Source: Bacteroidales bacterium (GTDB taxonomy: Bacteria > Bacteroidota > Bacteroidia > Bacteroidales > UBA12077). Taken from it: a stretch of 5,322 bases of DNA. Position numbers and translations under genes: made by a program. Below the pieces are notes generated by a model, which was not told the DNA's origin, searched no databases, and saw only the letters and a list, made by a program, of their open reading frames with translations. Below, in pieces: positions 1 to 4,948 of the stretch. Numbering within the stretch: the stretch's first letter is position 1; each line of letters opens with the position of its first letter. The stretch covers positions 1-5,322 of the forward strand of contig DAOVYZ010000274.1 of the NCBI GenBank assembly GCA_030635365.1, written 5' to 3'.

Positions 1-39
1 ATAAAGTAAATGCGGTTAGTTCCTGCATGTAATATTAAT

Positions 40-104
40 CCCGGCTGGATTGGATAATATATCTGATCTTTCACTGTTGTATAAAGTACATCATGTAAAG
101 AAGT
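40..104 (+). repeat. Module A, copy 1 (hairpin repeat)
   Basis: This stretch aligns without gaps to 3000-3064 at about 46 of 65 positions (hand count), with mostly transition differences. It holds a potential 8-bp stem, 47-54 (ggattgga) with 62-69 (tctgatct). Three of the pairs are G·T (G·U in RNA), and the loop is 7 nt. In the other copy the same stem is fully Watson-Crick. It starts 8 nt after a possible stop codon (30-32), much as copy 2 starts 9 nt after the stop of the radical SAM gene, so it may act as a 3'-end or terminator element. It could also be an old interspersed repeat. Confidence 0.6.
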
Positions 105-242
105 TTTTACACACTTCTTATTGTAACAACCTGACATCGTCTGTAAGATATGTCAGCATTTTACAAAGATACTTTATGGACAGGCACTATTTACAGTTGT
201 TTCTTCTATCAAACCCGCTACAATAAACAGTTAAATGACACA

Positions 243-264
243 TGAAATACCATGAAATATTTTA
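243..264 (+). repeat. 22-bp direct repeat, copy 1
   Basis: The stretch matches 559-580 at 19 of 22 positions. Each copy is a short tandem of tgaaata-type units followed by T-rich sequence. Low complexity makes chance similarity possible, and no function is apparent. Confidence 0.3.
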
Positions 265-440
265 TTTGAATCTTATAATATATATTTAAATCAGGATTAA
301 TAGATTAAAGATACTATTGATAAATAAAAGATAATATAAAAAATAAAATCAAACCTTTTAGATTCAAAGAAACTTTAAACCACAGCATTAGAAAATGTAA
401 AGATTCAATTAGTTAAATTGAACTCAATCTTTAAATTGAT

Positions 441-486
441 GTTTCCAAAACCTGACAGAGCCTTTAAGTCCTGACAGAGTTTTTTT
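441..486 (+). repeat. Module B, copy 1 (tandem cctgacagag)
   Basis: Two identical decamers, cctgacagag, lie at 451-460 and 470-479 with a 19-nt period, followed by a run of seven T. The block aligns without gaps to 3098-3143 with roughly nine or ten mismatches in 46. It resembles the 'cctgacag' interspersed repeats common between genes in Bacteroidota (general recollection, not searched). It lies about 200 nt upstream of the 690 gene, so its role in that gene's expression is unknown. Confidence 0.6.
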
Positions 487-558
487 AGATTCAGGCATTT
501 GTACAGATATCCATTTTAGCAATTCTGTTGCCGGATTTCTCCTGCAAAATCGTTCAGG

Positions 559-580
559 TGAAATATCGTGAAATATTTTT
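559..580 (+). repeat. 22-bp direct repeat, copy 2
   Basis: Partner of 243-264, with 19 of 22 positions matching. It is AT-rich and low in complexity. It lies about 110 nt before the start of the putative precursor gene. Confidence 0.3.
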
Positions 581-689
581 TTACGTCTGCCTTTGCTATT
601 TTTATATTGAGTTCTAACAGGGCTTAGTTGCTTTTGCAATAGTCTTGAAAACAAAATAAATTATTGTAAACGAATTAAAATCTAAAAAA

Positions 690-1457
690 ATGAGTGCAAA
701 AAAAACAGAAAAAGTTCCAATCAAACAGGAACCAATTGAACTTAATCAAATGTTCGAAATTACCCTGGAATCTATGATGGGGTCATCAGGTTACGGATGG
801 TTCCTGGCTGAGCTTAAAGGCGAATTGAATTTAATCGCAATGAGTACATGCCCAACCTCATCACATCGAATTGCACCTGTAAAACAGGTTTTCCGGTTTC
901 GTGGAACAGGTGTTGGAAAAGCTACCGTTAAATTCGTAAAAACAGTTCTCTGGAAAATTGAACCTCCGGTAGATGAAATTACGTATGAGTTTGAAATTAT
1001 AGAAGCAACGAAGAAAGAAAATGATGATTTAGCCCTTGAAGGATTTGTTGAGAAACCAAGAGTTGATGTAAAAGGTGGCCCGATAATGCTTTATAATGTA
1101 AGAGATCCTCATGATGCCTGTGCCAGATTGTATTATGGTGTTCTTTGCAAGCAGGTTACTGATCATGTTAGAACGTATTATGGTGTTTTGCCGGAGAGGA
1201 CAGCAGAGCATGTAGCACCATATTATGCAGTTTGTGCACCTGCAGGGCATGTAGCCCCATACTATGCAGCTTATTCGCCAACAGAAGGCCTAATGCCGGT
1301 ATATGCTGCTTACCCACCTACTGAGTGCAGTACTCATCCCCATGGTGTGATTGCAAAATATAATATTCCACCAATGCTCAAGTATAACTATCCGTTTGTT
1401 CAAAGATATAATTTCCCTCAACATGATGATTGTAGTACGCCGCCGGATTGTTGCTAA
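690..1457 (+). CDS. Chagasin-like domain fused to Tyr-rich repeats; candidate RiPP precursor
   Basis: The product is 255 aa. ATG 690 follows an A-rich leader typical of Bacteroidota. Residues 20-106 read like the chagasin/I42 inhibitor fold: a strand ending in SSGYGW (32-37, compare NPTTGYxW), then VFRFRGTGVGKATVKF (67-82), a Trp at the RPW position (V86-L87-W88), and a final strand TYEFEII. Key inhibitor residues are changed, so protease inhibition is doubtful. Residues 107-132 form an acidic linker. From residue 133 on there are Tyr-centred repeats: LYNV, two RxYYGV, APYYAV, APYYAAY, PVYAAY, KYNIP, KYNYP, RYNFP, with a Cys-rich end (CSTPPDCC). Eight Cys occur in all. No signal peptide or membrane segment is seen. 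The gene sits 64 nt ahead of a radical SAM/SPASM gene, so I infer that the tail is the modified substrate and the folded domain acts as leader or carrier. A structural repeat protein that happens to neighbour the enzyme is the alternative. Confidence 0.75.
   Translation: MSAKKTEKVPIKQEPIELNQMFEITLESMMGSSGYGWFLAELKGELNLIAMSTCPTSSHRIAPVKQVFRFRGTGVGKATVKFVKTVLWKIEPPVDEITYEFEIIEATKKENDDLALEGFVEKPRVDVKGGPIMLYNVRDPHDACARLYYGVLCKQVTDHVRTYYGVLPERTAEHVAPYYAVCAPAGHVAPYYAAYSPTEGLMPVYAAYPPTECSTHPHGVIAKYNIPPMLKYNYPFVQRYNFPQHDDCSTPPDCC
1086..1430 (+). repeat. Degenerate Tyr-motif repeats in the precursor tail
   Basis: These encode residues 133-247. Units run RLYYGVLCKQVTDHV, RTYYGVLPERTAEHV (both 15 aa), APYYAVCAPAGHV, APYYAAYSPTEGL (both 13 aa), then a longer MPVYAAY unit. 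Shorter units follow: IAKYNIPPML, KYNYPFVQ and RYNFPQ. The duplication is visible in DNA: 1209-1230 and 1248-1269 match at 20 of 22 bases, 39 nt (13 codons) apart, and 1125-1144 resembles 1170-1189, 45 nt (15 codons) apart. Both spacings are whole codons, so the array grew in frame. The shared core is Tyr followed by a small residue or Asn and then a hydrophobic residue, often with Pro nearby. Confidence 0.8.
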
Positions 1458-1473
1458 TAAAGTATTAACAAAT

Positions 1474-1510
1474 AAGATGCTATCATAGTGGTAGCATCTT
1501 AATATTTTTA
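1474..1510 (+). terminator. Terminator-like hairpin between precursor and enzyme
   Basis: The stem aagatgctatca (1474-1485) pairs with tggtagcatctt (1489-1500): 12 bp including one G·T, with a 3-nt loop. Sequence rich in T (aattttta-like, 1501-1510) follows. It begins 17 nt after the precursor stop and ends 21 nt before the enzyme ATG. It probably terminates or attenuates most transcripts or protects the 3' end of the precursor mRNA, with limited read-through into the enzyme gene. The T run is interrupted, so termination strength is uncertain. Confidence 0.7.
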
Positions 1511-1521
1511 AATCAAAAAAC

Positions 1522-2991
1522 ATGGAATATAAACCTATTACTGCTGTATGGGAAATTACAATGGCCTGTAATATGAAATGTATGCATTGCGGATCGGCCT
1601 GTGTTAATGCCCTGCCAAATGAGTTAACAACTGATGAAGCACTTAATCTCTGCGATGGCCTGGGTAAACTGGAAATGAAATGGATTACCCTTTCCGGAGG
1701 GGAGCCCCTTACCCGTAAAGATTGGCCGCAATTAGCAAAAGGATTAGTAAAGAATGGGATAATACCCAATATCATAACAAATGGTTGGTTGCTGGAAGAG
1801 GATACGGTTCTTGAAATGCGAAAGAGTAATGTTGGTACGGTGGCAATCAGTATCGATGGATTAAAAGAGACACATGATAAAATCAGGCGGAAAGGATCTT
1901 ATGACCGGAGCATGAATGCTTTTAAGCTTTTAAAAAAGCATGGCCAGTATTGTGGTGCAATAACAAGTATTAATAAAAGTAACCTTACACAATTGGATAA
2001 ATTGAAGGATATACTTATTGGCTTGGGCGTAGACTCATGGCAACTTCAAATTTGCATTCCCATGGGCAATATGGTAAATCATAAAGATGAGCTTCTTGAC
2101 CCCAAAGATGTAGATGGTATATTGGATTTTTGCCTAGAGGTTGCCAGGGAACAAAAAATTACAGTTTACCCGGCAGATTGCCTTGGGTACTATACTGAAA
2201 GAGAAGAGCAAATTCGTTATTTAAGCCTTGGAAATAGTGCTGCAGGTGCTTGGAATGGATGTAATGCAGGAAAAAGAGGATTTGGCATACTGCACAATGG
2301 CGATATTCTGGGTTGTACTTCAATAAGGGACCGTTCGTTTATTGAAGGAAATATCAAGGAACGCAGTATAGTTGATATATGGAATGATGAGAAATCATTT
2401 CAATGGACAAGGGGAATGAAAAGGAGTGATTTAGGTGGCGATTGTTTAGATTGTAAATATGCTGATGTTTGTCTTGGAGGATGTCCTAATACACGGTTAA
2501 CTATGAATGGCAAAATGGAATCCGAAAATCCATATTGTTCATACCGGGTAGCTATGGGTGACCTAAAAAGCAGGCTTCATAAATTTGAGGACCTGGAAGT
2601 ACTTTCAAAACGGGCACATGATTATGCTACGAACGGTAAGTATCAGGAAGCAGCAATAATAATCGACTACCTTCTTCAGAAAAAACCGGATAATGAAGAG
2701 TTGTTGGCACTTCAGGGATTTGTCCATTTTTTTATGGGTAATTATAGTAAAGCAAAAGAAGCCAATGAGATTATACTAAAGTCAAAGCCCAAACATGCTT
2801 ATGCAAATAAAGGTTTAGGATTGACATTACATAAAATGGGTGAAACTGAAAAAGGAATTAAATTAATCCGAAAAGCCATTGAATTTGCATCGGATGATTT
2901 CCTTGACCCATACTATGACCTTGCAGCAGTGTATAATGAAATTGGCCAGCCGGAAAAAGCACGTGAAGTTTTGAGTGAAATTGAAAAATAA
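1522..2991 (+). CDS. Radical SAM/SPASM peptide maturase with C-terminal TPR repeats
   Basis: The product is a 489-aa cytosolic iron-sulfur enzyme. Near the N-terminus, C16-x3-C20-x2-C23 (CNMKCMHC) binds the 4Fe-4S cluster that cleaves S-adenosylmethionine. SGGEP (58-62) and AISIDGLKETHD (108-119) are further core motifs. A textbook SPASM domain follows: C247, GX4C at 260-265, then C308-x2-C311-x5-C317-x3-C321 and C339, enough ligands for two auxiliary clusters. About four TPR units fill 360-489 (for example NGKYQEAAIIIDYLLQKKP and MGNYSKAKEANEIILKSKP). SPASM enzymes mostly modify ribosomal peptides or proteins, making crosslinks, thioethers or epimers. The likely substrate is the Tyr-repeat protein encoded just upstream. 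The chemistry cannot be read from sequence. I see no N-terminal RRE-type recognition domain, so the TPR region may bind the substrate (inference). The gene is intact and its ATG follows an A-rich leader. The radical SAM/SPASM assignment is very secure, while the substrate assignment is inferred from context. Confidence 0.93.
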   Translation: MEYKPITAVWEITMACNMKCMHCGSACVNALPNELTTDEALNLCDGLGKLEMKWITLSGGEPLTRKDWPQLAKGLVKNGIIPNIITNGWLLEEDTVLEMRKSNVGTVAISIDGLKETHDKIRRKGSYDRSMNAFKLLKKHGQYCGAITSINKSNLTQLDKLKDILIGLGVDSWQLQICIPMGNMVNHKDELLDPKDVDGILDFCLEVAREQKITVYPADCLGYYTEREEQIRYLSLGNSAAGAWNGCNAGKRGFGILHNGDILGCTSIRDRSFIEGNIKERSIVDIWNDEKSFQWTRGMKRSDLGGDCLDCKYADVCLGGCPNTRLTMNGKMESENPYCSYRVAMGDLKSRLHKFEDLEVLSKRAHDYATNGKYQEAAIIIDYLLQKKPDNEELLALQGFVHFFMGNYSKAKEANEIILKSKPKHAYANKGLGLTLHKMGETEKGIKLIRKAIEFASDDFLDPYYDLAAVYNEIGQPEKAREVLSEIEK

Positions 2992-2999
2992 TGACTTTG

Positions 3000-3064
3000 C
3001 CCGGTTGGATCGGACAGCATATCCGATCCTTTACAGCATGATACAGTACTTTACATAAAGAGGT
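3000..3064 (+). repeat. Module A, copy 2
   Basis: Diverged copy of 40-104, about 71% identical without gaps by hand count. It begins 9 nt after the enzyme stop codon. The central hairpin is perfectly paired in this copy. Confidence 0.6.
3007..3034 (+). terminator. Hairpin after the radical SAM gene, possible terminator
   Basis: ggatcgga (3007-3014) pairs perfectly with tccgatcc (3022-3029) around a 7-nt loop, followed only by ttta. It starts 16 nt after the enzyme stop. The position suits a transcript 3' end, but the weak T tract means it may be an RNA-stabilising hairpin or repeat element instead of a strong intrinsic terminator. Confidence 0.45.
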
Positions 3065-3097
3065 ATTAAAGAAATGTTATGTCAACCTTTAATTGAC

Positions 3098-3143
3098 ATT
3101 TCTCAAACCTGGCAGAGCTTTTATGGCCTGTCAGAGTTTTTTC
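3098..3143 (+). repeat. Module B, copy 2
   Basis: cctggcagag (3108-3117) and cctgtcagag (3127-3136) keep the 19-nt period and T-run ending of copy 1 at 441-486. Here only about 33 nt separate modules A and B, against about 336 nt in the upstream pair. Confidence 0.6.
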
Positions 3144-3264
3144 TGACATACAGGTATATTATTAATCAATATAATGTTTGTTTTTAATTATGCTTAAATT
3201 AATCAAAAATCCGTGTAAATCTGTACTCATTTAATATGATCCGCGGCTATATGCATTCCATTAT

Positions 3265-3300
3265 CCGGCTAAATCGAAACATGTTATCTGATCCTTTCCA
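3265..3300 (+). repeat. Possible degenerate third copy of module A
   Basis: ccggct followed by an aaatcg-type stretch and ttatctgatccttt lines up with module A if one base is inserted. Most differences are transitions. The left stem arm is changed, so the hairpin is lost. The similarity is short and could be chance. Confidence 0.25.
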
Positions 3301-3649
3301 ATATTTATACTATTTCACCGATCATGAAGTTCAACATTCGTCTTGTATAAACTCTTTCTTTACTTTATGTCATTCCGTTAGGTAAAGAATGTTTTACACT
3401 TTTGCCCGGTAAAAATAAAAACAAGCAATAATTTTATTTGTTAATCACTTGAGCTTATCTAACTATCAATCCAATATATTAATAATTCATAACTATAAGA
3501 CATTGTTTAGCGCATGTCCTGTTTTTACTATAAGGCAGGTTTAGTAATATTTAAATTTGTTTAGTAACGATTATTAAAGCATAGACAATTGGTTTCAATC
3601 TGTGCACGCAAGTAAATTAAATGCCAGGCTTTTCTATTGGCAAGTAATT

Positions 3650-3750
3650 AAGAAAATGCCGGAAATGTGAAGTAGTAATTTAAAAGGTATGTTATGTCTC
3701 ATATGTACAATAATCTTAAATATCAAGGGTGATACTTCCGGCATTTTCTT
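3650..3750. repeat. Perfect 15-bp inverted repeat spanning 101 bp
   Basis: aagaaaatgccggaa (3650-3664) is the exact reverse complement of 3736-3750, with 71 nt between. The right arm ends 17 nt before the ATG of the regulator at 3768. In RNA it would form a long closing stem in the 5' UTR. As DNA it could be a pair of operator half-sites or the ends of a tiny mobile element. No flanking target duplication is obvious. Tiny open frames inside it (for example 3694-3732, 12 codons) are too short to call. Confidence 0.7.
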
Positions 3751-3767
3751 CTGAATAAATAAAAAAA

Positions 3768-4274
3768 ATGCAAAGCCCTTACATAAATTATATTGGGAAG
3801 ATGGAAGTGTTTAATTCAGTGCCTCCGGATGAGCTTAAACCATACATTGAAAGTTATGTGTTTTTTGAGAATACACATATCACAAACGATAAGTACTTAA
3901 AAGTAGTTTCAAATGGTAAGGTAGAAATGTTTATTTATTACAACAACAGTAACATAATTATTACAAATGGTAAAAAAGAAATTACGCTTACTCATTTTAT
4001 AGTGGGAATTTTCGAGTTAAAAAATGCATTACATATTAAACCAGTTACAAAAAGTGCCTGTTTAAGCGGAGTGATTGTAACATTTAATTTTCGGGGAGTT
4101 TGTCAATTTTTAGGTTTGCCTGTTAAATCTTTTACAAACAAAGTAGTTCGCCTCGAAACAGTTTTTGGCAAAAAAAGTAAGACCCTGATTGACAAAATTT
4201 CGAATGCTCCCTGCAACCAACACAGTGAAGAAGTATTAAACAAATTCTTTTTAAATGAATTAAAACATGTCTAA
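3768..4274 (+). CDS. AraC-family regulator, N-terminal sensor part (gene split)
   Basis: The product is 168 aa. The pattern VPPDELKPYIESYVFFE (18-34), VVSNGKVEMFIYYN (46-59), FIVGIF (77-82) and GVIVTFNFRGVCQFLGLP (101-118) followed by NKVVRLETVFG matches the N-terminal ligand or dimerisation domain (DUF6597-like) of a group of AraC-type regulators common in Bacteroidota. Such proteins normally continue into an HTH domain, giving about 270-290 aa. Here the frame stops at taa 4272-4274, while the missing HTH half is encoded in another frame from 4267. A single extra base in the a-run at 4262-4265 would explain the break. It is either a frameshifted pseudogene or a genuinely separate sensor subunit translated together with the next ORF. 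The effector is unknown. An inverted repeat lies directly upstream. Confidence 0.75.
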   Translation: MQSPYINYIGKMEVFNSVPPDELKPYIESYVFFENTHITNDKYLKVVSNGKVEMFIYYNNSNIIITNGKKEITLTHFIVGIFELKNALHIKPVTKSACLSGVIVTFNFRGVCQFLGLPVKSFTNKVVRLETVFGKKSKTLIDKISNAPCNQHSEEVLNKFFLNELKHV

Positions 4275-4623
4275 AAAATTACAATCGGCATATGATTTCA
4301 TAATTGAACACAATGGTTGTTGTACAGTAAATGATCTGGCCAATCACTTAAATCTTACTGCCAGGAGTATTCACAGATTGTTTATTCAGCATATGGGAAT
4401 AGCACCTAAAGAATACTTAAAAATAATTCGTTTTAATTATGCTTGTAAGCTAATCAGTAACCATTCCGAAATGGATTTGTTCGATGTTTTGTGCACATGT
4501 GGTTATTATGATCAAATGCATTTTATCCACGAGTTTAAAGAAATAATGAAGACAACTCCATCGCAGTTTTTAAAAATTAGTAAAGGGCATTTTTATTTTA
4601 ACAGGCCTGTTATTATGCAGTAA
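4267..4623 (+). CDS. AraC-family regulator, C-terminal DNA-binding part (gene split)
   Basis: The product is 118 aa and carries the two helix-turn-helix motifs of the AraC/XylS DNA-binding domain. The first is TVNDLANHLNLTARSIHRLF (20-39) and the second DLFDVLCTCGYYDQMHFIHE (70-89). GIAPKEYLKIIRFNYA (44-59) lies between them, and TTPSQFLKI (96-104) closes the domain. All core features look intact, so the domain could still bind DNA. The ATG overlaps the end of the upstream ORF by 8 nt (ATGTCTAA), a layout that permits termination and reinitiation. Frame +1 has a stop at 4261-4263, so a frame change joining the halves must occur within about 14 nt. Its target promoter is unknown. The region upstream of 3768 or the gene at 4949 are the nearest candidates. 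Confidence 0.8.
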   Translation: MSKKLQSAYDFIIEHNGCCTVNDLANHLNLTARSIHRLFIQHMGIAPKEYLKIIRFNYACKLISNHSEMDLFDVLCTCGYYDQMHFIHEFKEIMKTTPSQFLKISKGHFYFNRPVIMQ

Positions 4624-4948
4624 GTTGATTTTCATTCTAATGGTAAAAATTGCAATTGTAATTTAACATGTCTGAATTTTACTATCACGGGAAATTTTAC
4701 GCAACTATTTTTGATACAGATTAATTGGAAACCAGATAAAAAGAGGTTTTATGATTAGAGCAGTATCAAAAAATAAAGGCAGTGGCTATTTATTTCAGAA
4801 TTAACAATATACAAATAAAGCATTAATAAACACTTATTAATAAAGATAAAGTAAAAATACTGGGAGGGAAGTCTGCTAGCTGTATAGTGACATATAATAA
4901 GCAATAGAAAAAAGGCAATAAAATACATTAATATAAAAGAAACGAATT
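4624..4948. other. AT-rich spacer before the last gene
   Basis: 325 bases hold no supported gene. Two tiny frames, 4668-4724 (18 codons) and 4751-4804 (17 codons, preceded by aaagagg), are too short to call. An AT-only palindrome sits at 4822-4841. The promoter for the gene at 4949 is presumably here, but I could not identify a clear element. Confidence 0.5.
4822..4841. repeat. AT-only inverted repeat
   Basis: attaataa (4822-4829) pairs with ttattaat (4834-4841) around acac. It lies about 107 nt before the ATG at 4949 and could be an operator-like site. AT-rich DNA makes such palindromes common by chance. Confidence 0.3.

Larger units (their letters stand above)
1..689. other. Left non-coding flank
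   Basis: No convincing complete gene is visible in this AT-rich stretch. One forward frame is open from the window edge and stops at taa 30-32 (last residues KVNAVSSCM). It could be the tail of an upstream gene, but ten codons cannot prove this. Repeat modules A (40-104) and B (441-486) lie here, along with two small inverted repeats: aagaagt/acttctt (98-104/113-119) and ctgacat/atgtcag (131-137/150-156). A near-repeat of 22 bp occurs at 243-264 and 559-580. The 76-codon reverse reading frame at 424-654 crosses module B and has no recognisable protein features, so it is not called. The promoter of the gene at 690 should lie in the last 100-200 bases, but no clean Bacteroidota-type element (TTG plus TAnnTTTG) was found. 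Confidence 0.6.
2992..3767. other. Intergenic region between enzyme and regulator genes
   Basis: These 776 bases contain no supported gene. They hold copy 2 of module A with its hairpin (3000-3064), a 7-bp inverted repeat atgtcaa/ttgacat (3079-3085/3093-3099), and copy 2 of module B (3098-3143). A weak third module A-like stretch lies at 3265-3300, and a long-range perfect inverted repeat at 3650-3750. A competing pairing, gaaatgt/acatttc (3071-3077/3096-3102), overlaps the 7-bp repeat, so two exclusive folds are possible. The middle (about 3300-3640) is AT-rich, and I see nothing definite in it beyond a lone TAAATTTG at 3552-3559 without a good upstream partner. Confidence 0.6.

Noticed and set aside
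441..486. Tandem cctgacagag units as a CRISPR array
   Set aside because: There are only two 10-bp units with a 9-nt gap, and no spacer-sized intervals or cas genes.
424..654. 76-codon reverse-strand reading frame
   Set aside because: It crosses repeat module B, has no recognisable domain, and its composition looks like translated AT-rich non-coding DNA.
1029..1250. 73-codon reverse frame inside the precursor gene
   Set aside because: It is a shadow of the repeat-encoding region on the other strand.
1290..1775. 161-codon reverse frame spanning the precursor end and enzyme start
   Set aside because: It is antisense to two well-supported genes and the hairpin between them, with no protein-like features of its own.
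3356..3389. 8-bp inverted repeat ttctttac/gtaaagaa
   Set aside because: It is short, AT-rich and widely spaced, with no neighbouring gene boundary to give it meaning.
3552..3559. TAAATTTG as a Bacteroidota -7 promoter element
   Set aside because: No TTG-type partner was found about 19-21 nt upstream, and single matches are common in AT-rich DNA.
3694..3732. 12-codon frame (MSHMYNNLKYQG) inside the inverted repeat
   Set aside because: It has an AGG at suitable spacing but is too short to separate from chance. The YN and KY echoes of the precursor motifs are probably coincidence.
4668..4804. Two tiny frames (18 and 17 codons) in the spacer before 4949
   Set aside because: The lengths are expected by chance and there is no supporting pattern. 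The purine-rich aaagagg before the second is not enough.
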